This document shows, one piece after another, positions 51,595 through 60,475 of a DNA stretch of 64,000 bases (within the stretch, counting starts at the first letter, position 1; every line of letters starts with the position of its first letter). Position numbers and translations under genes: made by a program. Location of the stretch: NCBI GenBank assembly GCA_963575745.1, contig CAUYUJ010013825.1, forward strand, positions 267,415 to 331,414, given 5' to 3'. Source of the DNA: Prorocentrum cordatum (Eukaryota > Sar > Dinophyceae > Prorocentrales > Prorocentraceae). Below the pieces are notes generated by a model. That model made no database searches. It saw nothing but the letters and a program-made list of their open reading frames with translations, and had not been told where the DNA came from.

Positions 51595-51840
51595 CGTCCT
51601 CGTACTACTCGTATTCCTCCCCGTCCTCCTCTCCATCCTGATCGTCGTCGTCGTCCTCCTCCTCCTCCTCCTCGTCCTCCTCCTCATCCTCCTCGTCTTC
51701 CTCGTCTTCCTCCTGCTCCAGCTCCTCCTCGTCGGCCTCGTCTAGGACCTCGTCCTCGCTTCTCCTCTTCCTCCTCCTGCTAATCCTCCTTCTCCTGGCA
51801 CCTCGGTCCTCGACGCCCTCGCTGGCCCGCTCGCGGTTCA
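51595..51840. repeat. Mixed CCT/CGT/CTC triplet tract, acidic if read on the minus strand
   Basis: On the minus strand it reads a basic block (RRRRISRRRKRRSEDE) followed by Glu/Asp runs (EEDEEDEEDEEED). The tract is less pure than the other CCT runs, so a coding origin is possible, but no start, splice site or neighbour supports it. Confidence 0.6.
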
Positions 51841-51924
51841 AGAGAGCGGCTCAACGCCGGACCAGGTCACGGACCCTGCCGCAGGGATGCCAGCGGAATG
51901 GCGGAAACCTGTCGTGTAGAAATC

Positions 51925-52205
51925 GTCTCCTATCTGTGTGCCGTGAGTTGCGCCCTCGGTGGCCGAGAATAAAACCGTCTCCTATCGGTTGCGCCATATG
52001 TCGCGCCCTCGGCGGTTGAGAATAAAACCGTCTATTCTCGGTTACGCCATAGGTTGCGCCTTCGGCGGCCGAGAATAGAACCGTCTCTAATCGGGTGCGC
52101 CACAGATTGCGCTCTCGGCGGCCGAGAATACGGTAAAACCGTCTCCTGTCGGTTGCGCCATAGCTTGCGCCCTCGGCGGCCGAGCATCAAACCGTCGCGC
52201 AACGG
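51925..52205. repeat. 57-60-bp tandem repeat, about five units
   Basis: CGGCGGCCGAGAATAAAACCG, TCTCCTATCGG and TTGCGCCAT recur at about 57-63-bp steps. The third unit has TCTATTCTCGG and the last GTCGCGCAACGGG. Confidence 0.9.
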
Positions 52206-52779
52206 GCGCGACCGGCCTGTCCAGTTCGGTTCGGTTCCGTTCGCTTGCCTCGCGAGCAACACACCGGGCTGCATCCCCGAGCACCAGCCAGGGAAGCCCT
52301 ACCATAGGCCAGTCTAGGTTTTTGGCCCGCGGCGTAACACACAGTGCCAGGCGGCGTCTTGAGTATGCATTGCATGTCTACTCGAGATTTCGTAATAAAG
52401 GGAGGGGGGTCTCATTTCGGGGGGGGTCTCTTCCAGGCTATCTTGGAGGGCCTGGGGGGTCTGGGGACGATGTTTTGGAGGGTTCTCCCACGGGGGAGGT
52501 CTGAAATGGCTTGCCTTGGAGGGTCCAGACCCCCTCCCTTTTACTACCAAGTCTGGCGTATTCGAAGTCTTCACGTGTCCAACGACGCGATGATCTCCGA
52601 ATCGTAAGTCCGACGGCAGAGCACGACGGCGGGCGGGCGGGCGGGCGCAGGCGAGGGGCGACCGTGGGAGAGAGCGGCCGCGCTCCCGGCCTCGACAAGA
52701 CGCGCTCCGAGGCTCGCGCCGGCAGCGCGGGGGGGCCCCACCACCGCCCGCCCGAGAGGGGGCGCGGGCGCGTCGAGGC
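52206..52779. other. Stretch without a supported gene
   Basis: Short repeats of CTGGGGGGTCT/GGAGGGTCT near 52400-52540 and GGCGGGCGGGCGGGCG near 52630. Nothing assignable. Confidence 0.4.
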
Positions 52780-52833
52780 CATGCCGGTGTCTGCCAGGTT
52801 GATCGTCTCGAGGCGCTTGTGCCCGCCGATGGC
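52780..52833 (-). CDS. LRR-coding exon (partial gene)
   Basis: Minus strand: after CCGCGGCCCGCCCAG the frame reads AIGGHKRLETINLADTGMAS. His-x-x-Leu-x-x-Ile-Asn-Leu-x-x-Thr-Gly-Met is a typical LRR strand and turn. The 3' limit is unclear: GC-rich sequence follows, and the frame stays open. An (AGG)n run at 52883 lies 50 bp away on the acceptor side, giving the transcript a CCT polypyrimidine tract before the exon. Confidence 0.5.
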
Positions 52834-52882
52834 CTGGGCGGGCCGCGGCCAAGCGAGGCCAGCCCGGCCAGCAGCAGTCAGG

Positions 52883-53048
52883 GGGAGGAGGAGGAGGAGG
52901 GGAGGATGGGGAGGGGAGGAGGAGGAGGAGGAGGAGGAGGAGGAGGAGGAGGAGGAGGAGGAGGAGGAGGAGGAGGAGGGGGAGGAGGAGGAGGAGGAGG
53001 GAGGAGGAGGAGGAGGAGGAGGAGGAGGGAGGAGGAGGAGGAGGAGGG
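52883..53048. repeat. (GGA)n run
   Basis: AGG triplets with GGGAGG breaks, purine on the plus strand. It is a polypyrimidine tract for any minus-strand transcript entering the LRR exon. Confidence 0.96.
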
Positions 53049-53186
53049 CTGCCAAGGGTGCTCTGGGGCCGCTGGGGGGAGCGATCCCATTCGCGAGGCC
53101 TTCGAAAGGCTCACGGGCGTACACATCCAGCGGGGGGAGGGGGGGGTCTTGATCCCATATGCCTTGGGTGGGAGGGACCCTGGATC

Positions 53187-53265
53187 ATACATATATGTAT
53201 ATATATATAGATATACATATATATACAGATGTATATATATATACATATATACACATGTATATGCA
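53187..53265. repeat. AT-rich TATA/CATA island
   Basis: TATGTATATATATATAGATAT and ATACATATATACACATGT. Third island of this kind. Confidence 0.85.
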
Positions 53266-53948
53266 GGCGGTGCACGCTGTGGGGTAGCGTCTTTGGGGTG
53301 CAACCTGTGTCGTGCCCATGAGGCGCAACCTGTGCGGTACCGTCCATGGGCAGCGGGCCGTGCGTGCTTCCAGAAAGCGCAGGCCAGCGCACAAAGCGCC
53401 CACGAGGCGCCCACGGGCAGGCACCGCGCGAAGGCCCAAAAAACTGCCGGCCAACGCCCCGTGCGCCCACGCGGCGCCCACCCTCGGGCACCGGCCGCAG
53501 AGACCGGCAGACGCCAGCCAGCGCACCTAGGTGCGCTCACGAGTCCGCAGCGCCGGCCGCGGGCGTGACGGCCAGACGCTGGCCATCAGAGGGGCTACCC
53601 CCGACCCCCCCGCGATGTCTAAATCCCGCCAGCCCTGTACGGCGTGAGTGGACAAACGAGCTCGCTATGCCAACACCCTTCTTCCCCTTCGAAACGGGGG
53701 TGCCCCTCCCGCCAAACCCGCCACCAGGACGAAGGGCATTGGGCGATAACCTGGAGGCGCCAACGTGGGGGCATTTGGCGATCACCTGGACCTGCCAGCC
53801 AAGTGCTTCGCAAGCGAAGTGAGAACGCCCAGTGAAAGCACTGTTTGGGGAAGACGAGCCCTGAAAACCAACCTTTTTCTATGTGCTCAAGAGTTTGGAA
53901 CCCTTGGACTCTCATTGAAAAGCTCCCTGCGGCCAAGACTAGAGGCCC
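53266..53948. other. Stretch without a supported gene; short repeat
   Basis: GCGCAACCTGTG(C/T)(C/G)GT(A/G)C occurs twice (about 53298 and 53324), and GCGCCCACG motifs recur at 53395-53475. No exon supported. Confidence 0.4.
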
Positions 53949-54191
53949 CCTAGATAGGGTCGGGGGAGATAGGGTCGGAGGAATCGCGCCGCATCGCCGA
54001 GACAGCGGCGATGCATCGGCGATGCATCGGCGATGCATCGGCGGTGCACCGGCGACGCAACAGCGACGTCGGCGATGCATCGGCGACGTCCGCGGCAAGA
54101 AAATCGGGCTCCGCATCCAACCGCATCGGCGATGCATCGGTGATGCGGCGCGATCCTCCGACCCCATCTACTCCGACCCGATCTAGGAGGC
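53949..54191. mobile_element. 243-bp inverted-repeat element with a 12-bp internal repeat
   Basis: Left CCCTAGATAGGGTCGGGGGA through ATAGGGTCGGAGGAATCGCG is inverted with right CGCGATCCTCCGACCCCATC through CGACCCGATCTAGG (about 45 bp, imperfect). The interior is a degenerate tandem of GCGATGCATCGG. GAGGCC occurs just outside each end and may be a target duplication. Confidence 0.8.
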
Positions 54192-55801
54192 CTCGAAAGA
54201 CGCCACAGGGACCCTGGCAAGGAGCAAGCGGTCTCCAGATGCCCTTCCCAATTGCGCCGAATTCTCCCGAAGAGGCCTGGTGAAAAAAATATCTTCGGGC
54301 CGTCGAGTCGGGCCGTGGGGATCTTTGGGAGGTCTCTCGGGACGGTCCTCGCGCATCTTGTGAGGTTCTCTTGCCATCTTGGGGCTGGCTTGGGGTCGTC
54401 AAGGGGGCTTCTATTGGGGCCCTCTGGGGAAGCACATGGGGCTCTCTGAAGCCTTGCGGAGGCGGTCTCACCAAAGAGTCTGGGAAACTTACCTGGTACG
54501 GCTGTCGCAACTGCCGCACTTCGTATACCTGGCGCACATGGCGTAACCGACTCACTTAACGCACCTAACACACGTGGCGCACTTGGCGTACCTGGCGCGC
54601 TCGGTGTACGTACCGAACGCGCTTAGCACGTCTTTCTCACTGGGCACACCTTGTACGCTTGGCGCATCTGGGGCGCCTGTCGCACTTGGCTGGTCTGGCG
54701 CACTTGGCGTTCACACTGCTTTGGTGTTACTTTGGAAATTAATTGAAGGTCTATGTGGATTCCCAGGGGTTACGCGAAAGTAATGTGGTGGAACCTGGTG
54801 AAACGTTCGGGATTTCATACCTCAGAGATTAATCGGACATACCACAGAATACTCGAGGTTCCCATATGCGCTCCTCGCGCTCCTGGCACAATCTCCAAAA
54901 ATACTGAAGAACCCATGACGATCCTGAAAAGTAACGTCCATATACAAGTGGGCTCCAACGGCTCGATGCTATGAAGAATCACAGGGAGGGCTTGGCAGAT
55001 AATTCACGCACCATCGAGGCCCATCGAAGGTCCCTAAACATTCCTTTAGCAATTGTTCAGCAGTCCTTCATTATATCCCTGGTCATTCTCCACTGGCTTG
55101 TGAAAAAAAACAGGGGGCACAACGACTGCTGTCCTTGAGGAAGACCAAGGGGCGTGAAGTCACGGCGACAACCAGTGCGGTGGCAACGAAACCGTCGCTT
55201 GAAACAGGAGCCATCTTTTCGAGCACGTATATACCGCACATGGCGATGCATGCACTGCTTCATGTCTACACGTAGTGTACACACAAATCTAAAGCTGTAT
55301 ACACGTGTGCCGACACTGCTTTGAGCTCGATATCGAGAGGCCGTGGCATCCTCTTCCTCCTCCTGCACCTGCCCCTGCTCCTGCGACCGCCACGCATGCA
55401 CGGCCCGCCCTCCGTCCCGAACACCCTGCCGTCCGGGATGGGGCATGGGAATCTGCTCTGGAGCCCCTCTGCCACACCGACCGTCGCTCTCGCAGGCTCG
55501 TGAGTGAACCGTCGGGGCTCACGGATTCCTGTCAAGGCGAACTGGAGACTGCATTGACCTCTCCCAGTCGCAACGTCGCCACCGCCTCCAAGCCCTCTCT
55601 TCCTCCTCCTCCGCCTCCTCCTCCTCCTGCGTCTCGTGCTTGTCTTCCTTATCCTCGTCCTCCCCACTTGTGCTTCTTTTCGTCCTCCTGTGATTGCTGC
55701 TGCTTTTCCTCGTGCAGCTCATCTGGCCCGACGCGGTGCCGCGCTACTCTGCACCGAGAGGGGCAGATCGAGCGCACGCCTCGCCTTGCAGAGCTGCACC
55801 T
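54192..55801. other. Stretch without a supported gene; two degenerate arrays
   Basis: 54310-54470 is a TTGGGAGGTCTC-like relative of the 655-1295 array. 54505-54715 repeats CGCACTTGGCGTACCTGGCG-like 10-12-mers. 55330-55700 is pyrimidine-rich. An A8 run lies near 55103-55110. No exon on either strand is convincing. Confidence 0.5.
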
Positions 55802-55862
55802 GCAGCCTGGTGTTCAGCGGCACGTGGCTGAGGTCCAGCGTGCTCAGGTTGCTGGGCAGAGG
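55802..55862 (-). CDS. LRR-coding exon (partial gene)
   Basis: The minus frame reads LPSNLSTLDLSHVPLNTRLQ, a leucine-rich-repeat strand (Leu-x-x-Leu-Asp-Leu-Ser) with the following turn, and meets a donor-like CAG|GTGCAG at 55802. Pyrimidine-rich CCCTCTGCCCAG precedes it and could give the acceptor. Short and lacking a second repeat, so confidence is moderate. Same strand as five other LRR segments in the window. Confidence 0.45.
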
Positions 55863-55902
55863 GGGCGGCGGGGGAGGACGAGGATACACCACGTGGCCGA
55901 GG

Positions 55903-56096
55903 TCAAGTCGGGCCTATCCCCCTACAGGGGGATTTTCGACGAAACGTAAAAAATGCCCCAACAAGAATCAACCAATCATCCAAAAATAGTCAGGGGACTA
56001 TGTTTTGAATATTGTTTGACCTTGTTGGTGTATTTTTGGGGTATTATTTCATTTTCCGTCGAAAATTCCCCCTGTAGGGGGACACGCCCGACATAA
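55903..56096. mobile_element. Family C AT-rich inverted-repeat element, copy 1
   Basis: 194 bp. TCAAGTCGGGCCTATCCCCC is inverted with GGGGGACACGCCCGACATAA, and the inverted sequence extends through AGGGGGATTTTCGACGAAA. The interior is AT-rich (AAAAATAGTCAGGGGACTAT). The flanking 8-mers GGCCGAGG (55895-55902) and GGCTGAGG (56097-56104) differ at one position, consistent with an 8-bp target duplication. Confidence 0.92.
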
Positions 56097-56177
56097 GGCT
56101 GAGGGAAGGCATGCGGAGGCCGCTGCGATGCTGGCAGGTGGTCAGGAGATTCTCCTTCCCCCCTCCCCCCCTGGGTT

Positions 56178-56404
56178 GGGCGCCCGAGTTATCCGGGGTA
56201 ACTCGGGTCCGGGGTAACTCGGGCTTGGATTCCCGAAAAAGGAACCCGATTTATCCCTGACCCGAATTACCCCTGATGATTCGGGGTTCTGGGCGCCCGA
56301 GTTATCCGGGGTAACTCGGGTCCGGGGTAACTCGGGTTTGGATTCCCGAAAAAGGAACCCGAGTTATCCCTGACCCGAGTTACCCCTGATGATTCGGGGC
56401 TCTG
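56178..56404. repeat. Family E hairpin dimer, locus 5
   Basis: Two tandem units with the usual start GGGCGCCCGAGTTATCCGGG and end GATTCGGGGCTCTG. Confidence 0.94.
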
Positions 56405-56486
56405 ACTGGGTCCGACGTGATGCAGATGAGAACCGTGGCCGAACAACCGTTACGTTTCTCGTCCCGCCCTCCCTCCCCCAAGGCTC

Positions 56487-56622
56487 GGCCATTGCTCGGA
56501 CGCCCATCCCCCGTGCATGTTTCGATGCCGTGCGTGTTTTTTTCCTCGTCGCGAGATGATCTAAGATGCTCACCGATGGTCCCCCCCCAAAAAAAAACAT
56601 GCACACGTCCGAGCGATGCCAA
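56487..56622. mobile_element. Family B introner-like inverted-repeat element, copy 3
   Basis: GGCCATTGCTCGGACGCCCA to GCACACGTCCGAGCGATGCC then AA. The interior TTTCGATGCCGTGCGTG and CTAAGATGCTCACCG matches the other copies. A C8-A9 run lies before the right arm. Confidence 0.87.
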
Positions 56623-57593
56623 GCAGGGGCACGCGGGGGCGGGGGGCATGGGTCACACGCGAGCGCCGAGCAAAAGCAGGTCTCGCGCGGGAGTCCAGCA
56701 GCACACTTGCGCCCAGGAATGTATTGCAGGCCCCAAATGCACTGCAGTTCCACAAGTCTATTGCTCCAAATCTATTGCACCACCCCCTTGTCGCTGGACC
56801 CCCTTTTGGGTCAACCCGAATGCCCAACCCACTGGTGAGCCCCCGCTGGTCCAGAACGAGCCGCCGCGGAGGCTAAGGGTCCCACGAGCGCCGATCAAAC
56901 ACGGGTCTTGCGCGAGATGGCACGGTGACCTCACGCGGCAGCTTACGCGGGCCGCCAGCGCGGCACGCTACACTTTTTTACCATCCATAAGGAGCCCAGC
57001 GGCAAGAGCGGGTGACAACAGAGCGCCGAGAAGCCGGAGGAGGCAGAGGAGGAGGGGAGGAGGAGGGCCGAGGAGGCAAGGCAGCGCACCCCGGCGAGCG
57101 CGCGAAGCAACCAATTACCTCGCTTCCAGTGCAGCGCGGCACGCTACACTGGAAGCGAGGGCGCTCACGCGCGAGTTTACGCGGGCAGCTTACGCGTTAA
57201 TGTCGGCGCAGACGACCCCGTTTTCTGTTTGCGTCGCTCAGATTCGGCTGCCTGTCTCCCCCGCTCCTCCAGGCGATCGACATGTCATCCACGCCCCTGC
57301 CCGCGCCCCGACCCCACGAGGAGCCAGAGCGAGGACACGGATACGTTCCAGGCCTCCGTGGCCACGCCGCCTTTATCCCTGCCCTGCTCTCTCTGGCGCC
57401 AAGAGCGGGGGGCAGCCAGGGGTATGGATCGAGTGTCGATCCTCGATCCTTGTCCCTCTCATCCCGCGGAGACGTAAGAAATCGGGGGACTCGGGTTGGC
57501 CCGATGGGGCCGTCAGGGAAAAGACAAGACCCAATATGAAATGTGACGCGAGCTCCCGCTGCAATCATTCCACGGAAACTGGACCGCCCAAAC
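56623..57593. other. GC-rich stretch without a supported gene; hairpin inside
   Basis: An inverted repeat, CCTCGCTTCCAGTG ... CACTGGAAGCGAGG (57119-57161), is followed by GGCGCTCACGCGCG. GGCACGCTACACT occurs both in the loop and at 56968. Long plus frames follow from composition. Confidence 0.5.
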
Positions 57594-58086
57594 TCAGGAC
57601 GGGCCCGCCAACGAGCGTCGGCAAACCCGAGTTCCGGCGAACTCGAGTCTCACGTTTCCCCGGTTCTTGTCCTGCGGGGACAGCATGCGACCGCAACCGC
57701 GTCGAGGACACACCCTGGGGGATGTCCTGCGCATGCCAAACATTGTCGGGACACTGAAACCAGCTTCGTACTGGTTGTGGTCGATGTGGCGTCCCGGGAC
57801 GGCCAAATCGACTGCAATCACAGCCAGAGTGCTCATGTCGAGGTCGGCGGATTCCCCCCCCCCGAAGGGCCCTCCCGAAAAATCCACTTCGCCGTGGTTT
57901 GGGTTCTCTGTTGTGCCTGGACGTCCCCCTCCGCTGGCTCCGCTCCAGGCCGGTGCGGCGGCGCGCACGGGAGGGGTGAAGGCTTCTTGGAAGGAGGCTG
58001 CATCTCAGAAGGCGCCAGCCCTACATCTATAGATAAGGCCCGCGCCTTGAAGCAGGGGTGCTCTAAGGAGCCTTCCCCCCTCCCCC
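57594..58086. other. Stretch with a doubtful minus-strand frame
   Basis: The minus frame reads LDMSTLAVIAVDLAVPGRHI, which looks protein-like, but I see no splice signal or family match. It may derive from a LINE. Confidence 0.35.
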
Positions 58087-58280
58087 TACGGCAGGTTCGT
58101 GCCGTGCCGACTTCGGCGTTGGTTCCTGACACCGCGGGGATCGTTCAACCTTGAACGATCGGCCGTGAACCGAAACGTCAGATCGTTCAACGTCGACCGA
58201 CTCTGGGCCGCCGCCGGCGTTCAACGCTGAGCGCGGGCGGCGGGGTCGCCGTCAGTCGAGACGACGCGCACCTGCCCTGC
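58087..58280. mobile_element. Family H inverted-repeat element, copy 2
   Basis: TACGGCAGGTTCGTGCCGTG is inverted with GACGACGCGCACCTGCC, the same order of internal palindromes as 47701-47892 (GATCGTTCAACCTTGAACG, GTTCAACGTCGACCGA). Confidence 0.88.
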
Positions 58281-58429
58281 CCCGCCCTCTGCGCGCCGCC
58301 AACCAGTGCGAAGGCAGCCCGCAGCACGGCGTGGGGCAGCTCGACGGCGCAAACCGAACCGATTAGTCCACGCCCATGCATAGCTCAGGGGTTGCCTACT
58401 CCTATGCTGCTCCTGCTCCTGCTCCTGCT

Positions 58430-58620
58430 GCTGCTCCTCCTCCTCCTCCTCCTCCTCCTCCTCCTCCTCCTCCTCCTCCTCCTCCGTCCTCCTCCTCCTC
58501 CTCCTCCTCTCCTCCTCCTCCTCCTCCTCCTCCTCCTCCTCCTCCTCCTCCTCCTCCCTCCTCCTCCCTCATCCTCCTCCTCCTCCTCCTCCTCCTCCTC
58601 CTCCTCCCCCTCCTCCCTGC
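58430..58620. repeat. (CCT)n run
   Basis: Long CCT run preceded by GCTCCTGCTCCTGCTGCTG. Confidence 0.96.
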
Positions 58621-59129
58621 GGGTGTGAGCTCTGTGCGTTTCGGATGCCGACGATTGCACTCCTGCAGCGGCCGCGCAGGCACCGCTGGAATGTGGGGCC
58701 CATGGGGGTGGCCCCGTCCACGCGGCATCTTGGATGGGCGCTTTTCTTCGCCAACAGCGGCTTGGGCGCGAATCGGGCGATGCGCAGGAACTCTGTTCTC
58801 TGGCGGCCTCTACCGCGTGTCAGCCCACGTGGACCGCGAGGCGTGCTGGCCCCGCGTCGTGCGGGAACACCGCTGCGCATCCCACGCCGACCTCTCCAGG
58901 CGTGCTGGCGCAGGTCGGTCCGCAGTCTTTCGCAGGTGCCCGGCGGGCGCCGGCGAGTCCGGCGTGGACGAGGTGCGCGTGGGCGTCGGCTGCGCCACGG
59001 TGGACAACGTTGGACGCGCCGTCGGGGCCTGTCACGAGCGATCACCTGGATGGCTACATGATATGTTCTTAACGCAACTGTTTATTTCGGTTTCTTCAAT
59101 CTTGTTTTTGGTCGGAAGCGGGAGAGCTG
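58621..59129. other. GC-rich stretch, coding uncertain
   Basis: Two plus frames stay open and look semi-protein-like. It may be the N-terminal side of the LINE remnant that follows. No motif fixes a frame. Confidence 0.35.
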
Positions 59130-59575
59130 CCCGCCGTGGAAGGACTGCCACATCATCCCCCCCGTGTGATCTGCACGGGCTGCCACGGCCTGACTGGTGG
59201 CATCGAGGCTGGGCCCGAGGCGTGCTGCCATGCTCCGCATGCACTCGCGGAGCAGTGGCGACGGACATGGCGGCTGATCTACGACATCGGGGTCGACAAT
59301 CCGACCTTCCAGTGGATCAGCGGACACCAGCGGCTCAGCCGACTGGGCTGCGGCATCACCAGAGGGATACGCCGAGCAACAAGCACGCGGGCGAGTAGAT
59401 ACCGAAGTGCGCACTGCTGCATGCGGGGCCCTTCGAAGGTGACGTCACGAGGTTCGGGCGAGCGGCGAATCTCGTGGAGCAGACTGCAGGCTGGATCGGT
59501 GAGTGGGTACGATCGCCAACCCAAGCGCTCTGCTACGCTCGGCCGGTCAGGACTACAGCAGTCGCCACAACGTAA
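59130..59575 (+). pseudogene. LINE RNase H domain remnant
   Basis: The plus frame reads VICTGCHGLTGGIEAGPEAC, HALAEQWRRTWRLIYDIGVD and NPTFQWISGHQRLSRLGCG. These correspond to the third acidic position region (usually Thr-Asp-Cys), a helix, and the strand ending Gly-His before the last acidic box. The box itself appears after a frameshift as SNKHAGE (usually Asn-Lys-x-Ala-Asp). A third frame continues with GPFEGDVTRFGRAANLVEQT and AGWIGEWV, the usual C-terminal continuation. At least two frameshifts and a Thr-Asp to Thr-Gly change make it dead. Confidence 0.55.
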
Positions 59576-59890
59576 TGCCGAGTTCGAATGCTCTGGACCA
59601 ATGTCTTTTCTCAGAAGGCCGTAGCTGACCGCAGCCGAAAATATGATCGAGGACATGCTCCTCGCGAAGTTTCTGGAAACAACCCTGCGTGGGCGAATGT
59701 CTGTTGTTAGCGCTGGAGGGGCAAACGTGCGCAAGCAAATGGGCCACCTTTCCGACATATTGGTTAAGAAACGCCGGCCAAACTGTCCGGGAGAAGGTTT
59801 CTGAATCATAAGCTCGACCGTACTGCCCCTGCATATGGTCCTCAACACCATCCAGCGCGTCCTCGCTCCTCTCATGCCCTTCCAGCTCCT
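59553..59890 (-). CDS. Possible coding segment, unknown
   Basis: A minus frame open from the (AGG) side reads ELEGHERSEDALDGVEDHMQ, then WPAFLNQYVGKVAHLLAHVC and FQKLREEHVLDHIFGCGQ, with a stop at 59553. The residue mix is protein-like and not low complexity, but no family, acceptor or donor can be pinned down. It slightly overlaps the plus-strand LINE remnant. It may be a chance open frame. Confidence 0.25.
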
Positions 59891-60036
59891 CCTCCTCCTC
59901 CTCCTCCTCCTCCTCCTCCTCCTCCTCCAGCTAGTGATGGTGACTGCTCGCTCCTGCTCCTGGTCCCTCTCACGTTCCTGCTACCTCCGCTTCCTCCTCC
60001 TCCTCCTCGCCCTCCTCCCCCTCTTTGTCCTTCTAG

Positions 60037-60178
60037 GGGGGAAACAAACCTACCTCGCTTTTGACCACCCTCGCTTCCAAGAGATACCAAACGATGCCAA
60101 ATTGCAGCCTGTACTGGTCAGGCCGCTTGACGAGGAGGCGCGTGGTATGGCTTGGTTTTGCCTGGAAGCGAAAGCGGG
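60037..60178 (+). CDS. Probable internal exon of an unidentified gene
   Basis: A strong acceptor (CCCTCTTTGTCCTTCTAG, fed by a CCT-rich tract) at 60036 is followed by an open frame GGKQTYLAFDHPRFQEIPND, then AKLQPVLVRPLDEEARGMAW and FCLEAKAG. The frame ends at a donor-like GTAGGT (60179). The 142-bp size, both splice signals and balanced composition support an exon. The peptide has charged and aromatic residues spread evenly, with no recognisable family motif. GC-rich and repeat DNA surrounds it, and no partner exon was found within the window. Confidence 0.42.
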
Positions 60179-60424
60179 GTAGGTAATTCACGCTCTGACC
60201 TTCGCCCTCCTCCCGCCTGCCTCCGTTCTCCTTCCTCCCTCCTCCCTCTGCGTCCGCCCTCCCTCCGCGTCCCGTCCTCCGTACTCCGACCCCCTACTCT
60301 CACTCCATGGAGGTCCTCAGAGTCTCCACAGGTCTCTGGGAGATCGTGGGACGTCCAGGAGGCCTCCGGGGCAAGCCAAAGCGCCCCCCAAAAACACGTG
60401 ATCCCCGCACCTCAAACTATGACC

Positions 60425-60474
<50 letters not shown>

Positions 60475-60475
60475 C
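60425..60475. repeat. (GTC)n microsatellite
   Basis: CGTCGTCGT triplets, nearly pure. Confidence 0.95.

Noticed and set aside
51605-51841. Basic-then-acidic minus-strand frame resembling a nucleolar protein tail
   Set aside because: It lies wholly within a mixed triplet tract, with no start, no splice support and no neighbouring domain.
57594-57968. Minus-strand frame with LDMSTLAVIAVDLAVPG
   Set aside because: It resembles coding DNA but has no recognisable domain or splice sites, and GC-rich DNA gives many such frames.
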